Shown here: in pieces, positions 44,799 through 53,221 of the stretch
Layout: each line of letters opens with the position of its first letter
Numbering within the stretch: the first letter of the stretch is position 1
Assembly (NCBI RefSeq): GCF_041320605.1
Contig: NZ_CP166679.1
Coordinates: 620,001-684,000, forward strand
DNA from: Arenibacter antarcticus
GTDB lineage: Bacteria; Bacteroidota; Bacteroidia; Flavobacteriales; Flavobacteriaceae
Reading direction: 5' to 3'
Length of the DNA: 64,000 nt
Program-made: the position numbers and the translations under genes
Notes under the pieces: model-generated
Databases searched by the model: none
What the model saw: the letters and a program-made list of their open reading frames with translations, nothing else
What the model was told of the DNA's origin: nothing

Positions 44799-45647
44799 AT
44801 GAAAAACAACTTTTACAATTCTGTTCCGGTGCTAACTTTAATTATGGTGCTATCTCTCTTTCTAAATAGCTGTGGTACTGCGTCTAATTTAAAGTGGGAG
44901 CAAATGTATAATGGGAAAGACCTAAGCAATTGGAAAATTAAGATCAGGAACCATGAATTGGGTGATAATTTCGCCAATACTTTTCAGGTAAATGATGGAA
45001 ACATACAAGTGCGTTACGATGAATACACCAATTTTGATGAGCAATTTGGACATCTGTTCTACGAGAAGCCATTTTCTTCCTATCTCATAGGTGTAGAGTA
45101 CCGCTTTGTTGGGGATCAAGTGAAGGGAGGTCCTGGTTGGGCCTATAGGAATAGTGGGATAATGGTACACGGCCAAGATCCCGCAGAAATGACCTTAGAC
45201 CAAGATTTTCCAAATTCCATAGAAGTACAGCTATTGGGTGGGAACGGAAAGGACGAGCGCTCTAATGCCAACCTTTGTACCCCCGGAACCCAATATGTAA
45301 AAGATGGCAAAGTAATGAAACCACATTGCGCCAATTCTACCTCCAAAACCTTTCAGGGTGACCAATGGGTACGGGTAGAAGTATTGGTTTTGAACGATTC
45401 CTTAATTGTACACTACGCCAATGGTGAAGAAGTAATGCGCTACAACAGGCCCCAGTTAGACCCTGTAAAAGGTGAAGAGGAAGGACAACTATTAAAAGGT
45501 GGTACTATTTCCCTTCAAAGTGAAAGTCATCCAGTAGACTTCAGAAAAGTCGAAATAGTAAACTTGGAGAAAGTTGCGGATGATCCAGTAAAGCTTCAGC
45601 AAGCCATTGACAAATTAATGGCTGAAAAACGCATTCCACAACAGTAA
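44799..45647 (+). CDS. DUF1080 lipoprotein (3-keto-disaccharide hydrolase type)
   Basis: The 282-residue protein has a lipoprotein signal (LNSCGT, Cys25). The concanavalin-like domain of DUF1080 starts WEQMYNGKDLSNWKIK and includes WAYRNSGIMVHGQDP, SIEVQLLGG and VRVEVLVLNDSLIVHYANGE. Proteins of this family bind or cleave sugars, and 3-keto-glycoside hydrolysis is described for relatives. No oxidoreductase of the 3-keto pathway is next to it. A Rho-independent terminator follows 24 bp downstream. Confidence 0.9.
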   Translation: MKNNFYNSVPVLTLIMVLSLFLNSCGTASNLKWEQMYNGKDLSNWKIKIRNHELGDNFANTFQVNDGNIQVRYDEYTNFDEQFGHLFYEKPFSSYLIGVEYRFVGDQVKGGPGWAYRNSGIMVHGQDPAEMTLDQDFPNSIEVQLLGGNGKDERSNANLCTPGTQYVKDGKVMKPHCANSTSKTFQGDQWVRVEVLVLNDSLIVHYANGEEVMRYNRPQLDPVKGEEEGQLLKGGTISLQSESHPVDFRKVEIVNLEKVADDPVKLQQAIDKLMAEKRIPQQ

Positions 45648-45671
45648 GATTTCAAATAAAAATAGTAGTGT

Positions 45672-45699
45672 AGAACCTCCCTTTCTGGGAGGTTCTTTT
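45672..45699 (+). terminator. Rho-independent terminator
   Basis: AGAACCTCCC (45672-45681) pairs with GGGAGGTTCT (45687-45696) around a 5-nt loop and runs into TTTT. Confidence 0.85.
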
Positions 45700-45726
45700 C
45701 GTTGTAATGCTCCCTAAAAAAGGATT

Positions 45727-46359
45727 TTATTTATTTCTGAATACAAGGTCCTGTTTTTCCATTGCTATTACTACCAATTTAATATAATCATCCATGGTCT
45801 TACCAATATTATTTGGGTCCTTAATATCTAAGGCCCCTCTCCATATCAATGATCTTTCTTTGCCTACACATATACAATACAAAGAGGTTTCTGCATGGTA
45901 GATCTTAAATTGATCATAATAATCCTGGTCATAATAAATACCTTGGCTACCCATATAATCGTCCTTAAATCCGCCATAGAAATTATTGAGATTGGACATA
46001 ATTTTACGGAAAGTCTGCTTATCTTCAGTACCGGCCACCTTGGTAAATAATATAGCATCAAAATCCTTGTCTAATAACTGCTCCTCCAATCTGTCTAGCT
46101 CCTTCTCCGTTTTTTTGGTGTTCGTAAAGGCCACGTCAAAGAGGTCTATACTTCTCATAGCCTCCACGCCTCTTTTATCAAATTCCTTTTTAAGACGTGT
46201 CTCAAAATCTTGCCTAACGGCACTATCGTTGGCCATCCCAACAATCAGCACCTTATAGGCATCAAACAATACAATATCCGGATTCTTATAATTTTCCACC
46301 ATCTCTACGGAGGAACATCCCATTAAGCATACGATTGCAAATACCACTAATTTTTTCAA
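45727..46359 (-). CDS. lipoprotein, DUF4136-like
   Basis: The 210-residue protein has a lipoprotein signal (CLMGCSS, Cys15). The alpha/beta domain starts YKVLIVGMANDSAVRQDFE (abbreviated) and continues RLKKEFDKRGVEAM, a layout resembling DUF4136/GNA1162-type envelope lipoproteins. A Tyr/Asp-rich stretch (GIYYDQDYYDQFKIY) is notable. The end is a WRGALDIKDPNNIGKTMDDY helix. Function unknown; probably at the outer membrane. Confidence 0.6.
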   Translation of the reverse strand: MKKLVVFAIVCLMGCSSVEMVENYKNPDIVLFDAYKVLIVGMANDSAVRQDFETRLKKEFDKRGVEAMRSIDLFDVAFTNTKKTEKELDRLEEQLLDKDFDAILFTKVAGTEDKQTFRKIMSNLNNFYGGFKDDYMGSQGIYYDQDYYDQFKIYHAETSLYCICVGKERSLIWRGALDIKDPNNIGKTMDDYIKLVVIAMEKQDLVFRNK

Positions 46360-46629
46360 CTTTCTAAATTTTGGTTATAAATATCTTTTAATATAGGCAC
46401 AACTACAAGTATTAGGCTAACTTATAATAGTGTTGAGCTCAATAATAGCTTTAGTGCTTTCCTATTTGCATATCATTTCAAGTACCGTTCAATACAAATT
46501 GACCTTCCTCTACGACCAACATACCCCTCCACATGGTCTTTCTTCACCTCCCTCCCGCCCCAGAAGCATTAACGGTGTTGGTAAAAGCAACTACGAAAAC
46601 TCGGTAGTGCCACTAGGGAATTGCTTGGA

Positions 46630-48000
46630 TCAAAGAGACAATTCCACTACTTCATGAAGGTGGGGCACATGAACTTGCCAACCGTTGCTCGTTTTAATTT
46701 TAACTCTAAATGCATCTAGGGATGCGGGTTCTCCATGTATTAAAAAAGTGCGTTCTGGAATATTTTTAATTTTCTGGATCCAGTGCAATAATTCATTCTG
46801 ATCCGCATGTGCCGACAGACTTTCTAGATGTTTGACCGTAGCTTTGACCGGGATATATTTTCCGAATATTTTTATTTCATGGGCCCCGTCATACAATTGC
46901 CTACCCCTAGTTCCCTCGGCCTGATAGCCCACCAACAAAACCGTTGTAGAAGTCCTGTCCACCATCTGTTTAAGATACGTAAGCACCCTACCTCCGGTTA
47001 CCATCCCACTTCCAGCAATAACCACCTTTGGTCTAGGGTCGTCTATGGTTTTCCAAGTATCCCCATAAGATGTAATTATATTGAAATGATTGCACATGGC
47101 CTTGTATTCCTTTATAGACAATTTGTGCCATTGCGGATAAGTTTCAAATACCGACAACACATTATTCCCCATGGGACTATCGATGAAAATAGGGATATTG
47201 GGAATTTTATTTTCCTGGTACAGCTTCCACAATAGATACATTAAAGACTGCAGTCGTTCTACGGCAAAGGACGGTATAATTAAATTTCCGCCTTCTCTAA
47301 TGGTTCTAGTAATTAACTCTGCCAGTATATTTTCCACATCCTCTTCGGGATGCAGCTTATTGCCATAAGTACTTTCCAAAAACAGATAATCTGCCCATTC
47401 CGGACGTTCTGGCGGAAATAACAACAAATCCTCACTACGACCAACATCTCCAGAAAATACAAACATTTTACCATAGAGATCCACCTCTATAAAAGTAGCT
47501 CCAATAATATGACCGTTATATCTAAACCTAAACCTGATGTTTTCGGACAATGGGATCCATTCGTCCTTTTCACTATATGAAAACATCCCTATAGTTTTCT
47601 CAGCATCCTTATGATTGTAATAAGGCAGTGCGGGATTATGTTTGCTATATTCCTCTTTATTGGCTCTTTCCGCTTCTTCCTCATGTATTTTGGCACTATC
47701 CCTTAGGATGATACCAGCAATGGCCAAGGTGGGTGGCGTCCCTATTATATCTCCCTTAAAACCTTCTTTCACAAGGCGGGGTAAATACCCCGTATGATCT
47801 AGATGACCGTGGGTCAGCAGCACGCAATTTATTTTGGAAGCGTCTATTGGTAAAGGTTCCCAGTTAAGTTCCCGTAATTCCTTTACGCCTTGGAACATTC
47901 CGCAGTCTACCAATATATTCTGTTCAGGGGTTTCAAGATAAAACTTGGACCCTGTAACCGTACCCGAAGCACCCAAAAAATGAATCTTTACCTTGTTCAT
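46630..48000 (-). CDS. MBL-fold beta-CASP metallo-hydrolase (RNA-specificity domain)
   Basis: The 456-residue protein has zinc motif H64-G-H66-L-D68-H69 in LTHGHLDHTG, then HIIGATF, FSGDVGR, the beta-CASP region with SFAVERLQSL and SPMG, and the RNA-metabolising C-terminal domain with SLSAHADQNELLHWI and FLIHGE. This layout is that of CPSF73/YsgF-type nucleases, so it may process or degrade RNA as an exo/endonuclease. It is the first gene on the minus strand of the stress island, followed upstream by an ATP-cone nuclease. A role in RNA turnover during stress is plausible but is inference. Confidence 0.9.
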   Translation of the reverse strand: MNKVKIHFLGASGTVTGSKFYLETPEQNILVDCGMFQGVKELRELNWEPLPIDASKINCVLLTHGHLDHTGYLPRLVKEGFKGDIIGTPPTLAIAGIILRDSAKIHEEEAERANKEEYSKHNPALPYYNHKDAEKTIGMFSYSEKDEWIPLSENIRFRFRYNGHIIGATFIEVDLYGKMFVFSGDVGRSEDLLLFPPERPEWADYLFLESTYGNKLHPEEDVENILAELITRTIREGGNLIIPSFAVERLQSLMYLLWKLYQENKIPNIPIFIDSPMGNNVLSVFETYPQWHKLSIKEYKAMCNHFNIITSYGDTWKTIDDPRPKVVIAGSGMVTGGRVLTYLKQMVDRTSTTVLLVGYQAEGTRGRQLYDGAHEIKIFGKYIPVKATVKHLESLSAHADQNELLHWIQKIKNIPERTFLIHGEPASLDAFRVKIKTSNGWQVHVPHLHEVVELSL

Positions 48001-48093
48001 AAATACTGTTTTAGCGTGACTTTAAACTGTTGTTTGTTAGAAAATAAACCCTTAGAAATTAAATGCACTAATTTGCCCAGCTCAACCCTTTAT

Positions 48094-48945
48094 TCAGTGG
48101 CTCCCATGACTGCTGAGTTGGCTTAGTTCCCTAATTATATTTTGTTTTCGAGTCTTGGAAATCCCCAAATGATCCAGAAAAAATTGATCTTTAATAAGCT
48201 GCCTACACAGCACCACATCCCTACTCAATAAAAACTGCTTTTCCCTTTTGGTCAATAACTGAGATACGGTAATGGGATACAGGCCCAGCCGATAAATACG
48301 GTCCTTTAGACCATTGTCTTTGGGATAATCCCAACTCAATAAGTGCAATCCTATGCATGTACCGTATTTAATGGCATCTTCAGTAAAACGGGTATTGGTA
48401 ACAACACCTCCACTTACCAACTTTACATCATGCTTCCCATTTTTTTCCCATTGTTGTTTTACATCCTGAAAACGCGAATGGATATAAAGTGGAACCCTCA
48501 CATTACAATTGCGCCCTTCCTCTCCATGAAATTTACATTCCAGAAGGTACAGCTCACCATTTTTCTCCGCAAAAACATCAATTTCATGGGTTACACATAG
48601 GCCAGGCATAATTTTGCCGACTTTTGTTTTATAGCCCGAATACTCCAAAATGGCCGCAACGAATTTTTCGAATGGGAATCCAGTGGGTCCCAATTCATAT
48701 ATGGCTTTTTTTAACTTGTACTTGGCTGCAAAAATTGCCCCTTTATTCTTTAACAATGCAAAGGCACGGTTGTAAATTTCCTTGGAAGTTATCCCTTTAT
48801 AAAGCTCTTCCCTTACCTGCCCAACTATTTGTTCAACCAATTCTTCCCCCGCACCACACTTCCTTAAGGAATTGCGCAACTTACTTGTGGAGAATTTATC
48901 TTTCTCCCCAGAAGATTTAATGATATCTATAAGAACTTCATCCAC
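48094..48945 (-). CDS. ATP-cone domain fused to PD-(D/E)xK nuclease domain
   Basis: The 283-residue protein starts with an ATP-cone (residues 1-88: VLIDIIKSSGEKDKFSTSKL then IYNRAFALLKNKG), the nucleotide-sensing module of ribonucleotide reductases and NrdR. A restriction-endonuclease-like core follows: Asp123 in HEIDVFA, and E136-C-K138 in LLECKFH, the D...E-x-K metal site of Mrr-like nucleases. The last 120 residues have a helical end (SKTRKQNIIRELSQL). This fusion would couple DNA cleavage to the ATP/dATP level. It sits between the beta-CASP enzyme and the Usp cluster, away from any methyltransferase, so it is unlikely to be a classical restriction enzyme. Confidence 0.82.
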   Translation of the reverse strand: MDEVLIDIIKSSGEKDKFSTSKLRNSLRKCGAGEELVEQIVGQVREELYKGITSKEIYNRAFALLKNKGAIFAAKYKLKKAIYELGPTGFPFEKFVAAILEYSGYKTKVGKIMPGLCVTHEIDVFAEKNGELYLLECKFHGEEGRNCNVRVPLYIHSRFQDVKQQWEKNGKHDVKLVSGGVVTNTRFTEDAIKYGTCIGLHLLSWDYPKDNGLKDRIYRLGLYPITVSQLLTKREKQFLLSRDVVLCRQLIKDQFFLDHLGISKTRKQNIIRELSQLSSHGSH

Positions 48946-48984
48946 AGTTATTTCTTTTTAGTTTAGTATTGTTAGTTACAGGTA

Positions 48985-49395
48985 TTACTTTGCATGGTAA
49001 TACTTCCTGACCAATGCCCTTATCTGGTTCTCGGTCTTACTATCTGCCTTGGCCACCACCTTGACTTTAGCAGCAATGGATCTATAGTTTTTTAATAATG
49101 ATTTCCTGAATTTTTCATTGGTATCCCCGGGACCAAAAACAACAACTTCCTCTGCATTTTTGATTTTAAAGGCCAATTCAGAAAAGTAAGTTCGCAATTG
49201 ATGTTTTTCCCGTTCCAAATAGCGGCTTTCATGTATAATTTGCTGTGCACCACTAGATTTCATTCTTGATGTTGATCCGTTTTTTAAACTAAAAAATTCT
49301 AGATTGGAAAATAATGTTTCAAATTTTTCGCCAGTCTCTTTTAAACGAACGATGTACGCCTTTTCCTTATCCATCCAAATCCCTACTTTCTTCAT
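48985..49395 (-). CDS. small eRF1-like / translational-machinery-type protein
   Basis: The 136-residue protein starts KKVGIWMDKEKAYIVRLK, contains the His-linked HESRYLEREKHQLRTYFSEL helix, and has VVVFGPGDTNEKFRKSLL. Together these recall the eRF1 domain-1/host-attachment-like family found with ribosome-rescue or hibernation factors. The GPGDT loop takes the place of the GGQ/NIKS loops and lacks those signatures, so release activity is not implied. It starts 10 nt after the end of the neighbouring Usp gene and belongs to the same transcript. Confidence 0.55.
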   Translation of the reverse strand: MKKVGIWMDKEKAYIVRLKETGEKFETLFSNLEFFSLKNGSTSRMKSSGAQQIIHESRYLEREKHQLRTYFSELAFKIKNAEEVVVFGPGDTNEKFRKSLLKNYRSIAAKVKVVAKADSKTENQIRALVRKYYHAK

Positions 49396-49405
49396 TGTTA
49401 TAGTT

Positions 49406-50245
49406 TTAAGGTGAATCGTGCAGCGCTAAAATGGGTATTTCTGATTGATAACCTATTTCCTTTACTAAGGGTTTATAAAAGATGTTCTCAAAAAAACCAT
49501 GTTTCCTATTCACAAATGCAAGCATATTACACCCACTATCTTTTATAAAATCCTTAATCTCAGCGGAGATTTTATTCCCATCTCGGAAATGGAAGGTATG
49601 TTCAACTTCCTGAAATAAGGATTCCAACAAAGCCCTATTTTCTTGTTGTGCCTTATTCAGATCAGATTCTAGACCTATGTGGAGGATCTTTATAACGGCC
49701 TTTTGCAGCATGGCAATTTCTAGGAGATATTGCAATTCAATGTGTTTAAAACCAGTTAAAAAATCGGTTGGAAAAACTATCTCCTCAGGAACTACAATCA
49801 TTTCATTCTCGGGTACGGCCAATACAGGACTTGTAGTTATTTTCTCCATAACCTCAACAGTATTAGATCCAAAAAACACACGTGCAGCACCGCTACTGCC
49901 CTTAGTCCCCATTACTATCATATCTATTTCTTGATTTGTTAAAGTATGTCTAATAGCATCTAAAAGGGAGTTATAAACCGAAATGGTGTGAAAGGTATGT
50001 TCCGAGGAAAACTGCAATTGGCGCAACAATTTCTGGAGCTCCTCTTCAGATTTATTTTTTGCAGCCTCATAGGCCATTTCCCCAGGCTCGGGCACCATCA
50101 TATTATCCAAACTATATCCACTTACCCCAAAAACATTCAACAAGTAGAAGTCGCACTCTTGCCCTTTAAAAAGTTTTAGGGCATAATTAATGGCGTTTAG
50201 GGCATTTTTAGAAAAATCCGTCGGTACTAATATTTGTTTAGGCAT
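49406..50245 (-). CDS. universal stress protein, tandem UspA domains
   Basis: The protein has about 279 residues from the ATG at 50245 (MPKQILVPTDFSKNALNAI, abbreviated). The frame is open 19 codons further, but that part is not conserved. The first UspA domain has the ATP motif G-x2-G-x9-G-S in GTKGSSG plus FFGSN. The second domain is degenerate and lacks it. It likely binds ATP and dimerises. A regulatory dyad with -7 element lies 56 nt upstream of the ATG. The eRF1-like gene follows in the same transcript. Confidence 0.9.
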   Translation of the reverse strand: MPKQILVPTDFSKNALNAINYALKLFKGQECDFYLLNVFGVSGYSLDNMMVPEPGEMAYEAAKNKSEEELQKLLRQLQFSSEHTFHTISVYNSLLDAIRHTLTNQEIDMIVMGTKGSSGAARVFFGSNTVEVMEKITTSPVLAVPENEMIVVPEEIVFPTDFLTGFKHIELQYLLEIAMLQKAVIKILHIGLESDLNKAQQENRALLESLFQEVEHTFHFRDGNKISAEIKDFIKDSGCNMLAFVNRKHGFFENIFYKPLVKEIGYQSEIPILALHDSP

Positions 50246-50300
50246 ATTGTTTATATCGTTTACAACAGTACTAATGTAACCGACAAATTCCAGTCTAGGC

Positions 50301-50314
50301 ATGATTAAAATCAG
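50301..50314. promoter_or_regulatory. shared dyad operator, site 1
   Basis: ATGATTAAAATCAG fits ATGAY-N4-RTCAT with one mismatch at the last base. On the minus strand the -7-like TACATTAG (50278-50271) begins 22 nt downstream. It serves the usp gene starting at 50245. Confidence 0.6.
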
Positions 50315-50410
50315 TTTAGATCGGAAAGTCCTAAAACGACGGGATCCACTTTAAGGGCCGCCCTTATAGGTTGGATCCCAAAACGGGGTTAAAAAAAATG
50401 CCGAATGGAA

Positions 50411-51247
50411 TTAGCCCTGCAGCACCATAAATGGGATACTCACATGAAGCCCAATCTTTTTAATAACTGGCTCAATAAATAGTCGCTCCAAAAAAGTATG
50501 CTTATTTTGGATCATCACCAACAGGTTTAATTTTCTATTCAATTGAAAATTATTTATGCCTTCAATAACCCCTTGATCGGGCAGGTTGTGAAACAGATGG
50601 GAGGTGTTTTTCATTATAACCTCCAATTTTTGTTTGTTTTTTAATTGGTTTTCAGCCAGCTCATAACCCCTGGAAATATGCACCACTTCTACATGGGACT
50701 GGTGTAATTGTTGCAACTGCAACAATGCTTTTAATTGATCTTCACAATAGGAAACCTCATAATCTGTTGGAAATAAAATTTCCTTAGGTGGCACATAATC
50801 GTATCGCGCAGGCACGGCAATAACTGGAAAATTCGCGCTCTTGATCAGGTGAACGGTATTGGTGCCCATAAAAATTTCTTGTGCCCCCGTAGCCCCATGG
50901 GTTCCCATAATTACTAGGTCTGCATTTTCCTTGGCAACGGTCTGTACAATTTCATCTACAAGCTGGCTAAAGGCCGAGCGCAGTATGAAATGGTGCTTAG
51001 GGTTTTTAAAATCATTTTCTAGACGCAACTTTAACTTCTCCAAACGGGTCGTGGAATTAACCTGATATACATCTCCCAATCCAATTTGTCCAGGGCTAAA
51101 CAAAATATATTCCGACTGATAGGCTGCTGGAGAATACGTATTCAATAGATAAAAAGTACACTCCTCATCCTTAAAAAGCTGAAGGGCGTACTTTATAGCA
51201 TTAAAAGCATTCTCCGAAAAATCGGTAGGCAATACAATTCGTTTCAT
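50411..51247 (-). CDS. universal stress protein, tandem UspA domains
   Basis: The 278-residue paralogue starts MKRIVLPTDFSENAFNAIKY (abbreviated). The first domain holds G-x2-G-x9-G-T: GTHGATG, then MGTNT. The second domain (from PPKEILFPTDYEVSYCE) lacks the glycine-rich ATP loop. It lies 15 nt after the previous usp gene (51263-52108), so the two form one transcript. The sequence ends SIPFMVLQG, the strand shared by the group. Confidence 0.9.
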   Translation of the reverse strand: MKRIVLPTDFSENAFNAIKYALQLFKDEECTFYLLNTYSPAAYQSEYILFSPGQIGLGDVYQVNSTTRLEKLKLRLENDFKNPKHHFILRSAFSQLVDEIVQTVAKENADLVIMGTHGATGAQEIFMGTNTVHLIKSANFPVIAVPARYDYVPPKEILFPTDYEVSYCEDQLKALLQLQQLHQSHVEVVHISRGYELAENQLKNKQKLEVIMKNTSHLFHNLPDQGVIEGINNFQLNRKLNLLVMIQNKHTFLERLFIEPVIKKIGLHVSIPFMVLQG

Positions 51248-51262
51248 TTGGTAACTATTAAA

Positions 51263-52108
51263 TTATCTGGATACGTTTTGAAGCACCATAAAAGGGATCT
51301 TGATATGCAACCCTATTTTATCAATCGTAGATAAATATAACATATCCTCCATATAGGAGTGTCTGGAATTCACCAAAACTAACATATTAATGGCGTGATG
51401 GACAATGTATTTAGTGATAGCGGTAGTTTTGTCCTTTTCCAAAGTAGTCTCAAAGGTGAGTTTGGGCTTTCGCATGCAATTTTTCAAAAATTCCTTATTG
51501 TCTTGCTGTCGCCAGGATAAATTTGTAATCGGATCTATGTGCAATATATGTACCGTAGAGCGGAAAGACCCCGTCATATCACACAGCAATTTTAGTTCCC
51601 TTCGTCTATTTTGCACCAAAAAATTGGTAGGAAAAAGTATTTCTTTGGGAGGATGATATTCATACCCCTCTGGGATGGCAAGCACAGGGCAATGAACGTA
51701 TTTTAGAAGATGCAGGGTATTACTGCCGAAAGTCAGCCTACTATCATTGGTAGCGCCACGGGTACCCATAACAACAATATCGATATTTTCTTGGTTAACA
51801 AGGTCATTTACCTCGTCCACAAGGTCACCAAAAATTGTGATTTCCTTTAATTTATGATGTGGATTTGGAGAATATTCCTTTAAGTCCTTTAAAACTCGTT
51901 TCATCGACTTATCAGATTTCCGAAGAGTTGCTTCCTTTAATTCGTCTACATGGTCTTGGGCCATTTCTGCTGCTTTCCTATAGACTTCATCCGCATAGGT
52001 ATGAACAATAAAAAATTCACATTTTTCATACTTAAATACCTGACAGGCATATTTTAGTGCGTTGAAGGCATTTTCCGAAAAATCTGTGGGCACTAAAACT
52101 TTTCTCAT
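51263..52108 (-). CDS. universal stress protein, tandem UspA domains
   Basis: The 281-residue paralogue (MRKVLVPTDFSENAFNALKY, abbreviated) has its first-domain ATP loop as GTRGATN and FGSNT. The second domain is divergent. It leads a two-gene operon with the usp gene at 50411. A TACCTTTG -7 element lies at 52174-52167, about 60 nt upstream, with no dyad of the shared type at the 22-nt position, so it may be controlled differently or co-expressed with its upstream neighbour. Confidence 0.9.
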   Translation of the reverse strand: MRKVLVPTDFSENAFNALKYACQVFKYEKCEFFIVHTYADEVYRKAAEMAQDHVDELKEATLRKSDKSMKRVLKDLKEYSPNPHHKLKEITIFGDLVDEVNDLVNQENIDIVVMGTRGATNDSRLTFGSNTLHLLKYVHCPVLAIPEGYEYHPPKEILFPTNFLVQNRRRELKLLCDMTGSFRSTVHILHIDPITNLSWRQQDNKEFLKNCMRKPKLTFETTLEKDKTTAITKYIVHHAINMLVLVNSRHSYMEDMLYLSTIDKIGLHIKIPFMVLQNVSR

Positions 52109-52205
52109 AAGTATAGTATTTGTGATTTACTTAAACAATTCCTGACATATTCCTATTGGACCATCTCAAAGGTATCTTTTCAAATTCATTTAAATTAAGC
52201 TCCTC

Positions 52206-53045
52206 CTATTCATGAAGTACCAGAAATGGAACTTTGGTATGATAACTTATCTCTTCTACTGCAGGCCTGAACAAAATTCTTTGAAAAAAATTCAAATTCT
52301 TGGCCACCATAGCAATCATATCAATTTCTCTACTCTCTGTAAAACATTGAACCGCCGTTTCCAATTTCGCACCTGTTAGTGAGTGAAAACTATGCGCTAC
52401 ATCTTTAAAATAGTCACTCAGAAACTCTTTATTAGTCAATTGCTCCTGACTTAACTCCTCCCCTTTTTTAGAAATATGAAGTATACTTAGGGCAGACTTA
52501 TTGATTTCCGCCATTTCCAAAAGGTTGTCCAAAACATTTATGTCGTACCCAATATGGTAATCGGTTGGAAAGGCAATTTCCTTGGGCTTACTAAATTTAG
52601 CTTTTTCAGGAATCGCCAATAACGGACATTTTACCTTGGTAATAATATCTCCAGTATTGCTCCCTATGGCCACTTTTTTAAATCCTGTGGCCCCCTTGGT
52701 CCCCATAATTATTAGTTGGATATTCTTATTTTGAACCTCTCGCTTTACCGTGTCAACAAAATAATCATAAACTGCGATGGGCACATAAGTATGGTTGGAA
52801 TTTGGAGCAGACTCTTCAATTCTTTTGATCAGTTTCTTTAATTGCTCGCGACTATCGGATAACAAAGCATCCTGAAAATTAGCTATGGAGGATTTTAAAT
52901 TGGATTCTGTACCAGAATAACTAGGCACGGGATTAACGTGTAACATATAAAAGGTACATCTGTGTTCTTGGAACAGCTCCAACCCATATTTCACCGCATT
53001 AAAGGAATTTTCGGAAAAATCTGTAGGAACTAAAATATTTTTCAT
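52206..53045 (-). CDS. universal stress protein, tandem UspA domains
   Basis: The protein has about 279 residues from the ATG at 53045 (MKNILVPTDFSENSFNAVKY, abbreviated); an open but unconserved extension reaches 53096. The first domain has GTKGATG then IGSNT, the second lacks the loop. It has the best-formed control region of the island: a dyad at 53102-53115 and a perfect TAATTTTG -7 element at 53079-53072. Confidence 0.9.
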   Translation of the reverse strand: MKNILVPTDFSENSFNAVKYGLELFQEHRCTFYMLHVNPVPSYSGTESNLKSSIANFQDALLSDSREQLKKLIKRIEESAPNSNHTYVPIAVYDYFVDTVKREVQNKNIQLIIMGTKGATGFKKVAIGSNTGDIITKVKCPLLAIPEKAKFSKPKEIAFPTDYHIGYDINVLDNLLEMAEINKSALSILHISKKGEELSQEQLTNKEFLSDYFKDVAHSFHSLTGAKLETAVQCFTESREIDMIAMVAKNLNFFQRILFRPAVEEISYHTKVPFLVLHE

Positions 53046-53071
53046 TTCAACCGAGTTTTGCTTTACTCCTC

Positions 53072-53115
53072 CAAAATTAAGTCGCAAAAACCGCAATCTA
53101 AATGACCAATATCAT
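53072..53115 (-). promoter_or_regulatory. shared dyad operator with -7 element, site 2
   Basis: On the minus strand ATGATATTGGTCAT (53115-53102, all ten core bases fit) is followed by 22 nt and TAATTTTG (53079-53072, exact TAnnTTTG). The dyad centre falls about 42 bp before the expected start, the class-II activator position. No -33 TTTG is needed or seen. Confidence 0.75.
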
Positions 53116-53221
53116 GTACCCACTACAAAAAGCAGCAAAAGTGAAATAAATAGTTTAATTAACCTACAATCCCATATTTTGGGAACGTAAAACCTAGGGG
53201 CTAGCCTTTCTCCCTAAGTCA

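Noticed and set aside
38696-45647. Sialidase-like and DUF1080 genes as one glycan-utilisation locus
   Set aside because: They are 5 kb apart on opposite strands with unrelated genes between them and no SusCD pair.
46430-46657. 75-codon plus-strand frame before the beta-CASP gene
   Set aside because: It overlaps the end of the beta-CASP gene, has a proline-rich low-complexity composition and no plausible start region.
50411-52108. Shared dyad operator upstream of the usp gene at 51263-52108
   Set aside because: The spacer 52109-52205 contains TGACAT and a good -7 element but no second half-site at the right distance.
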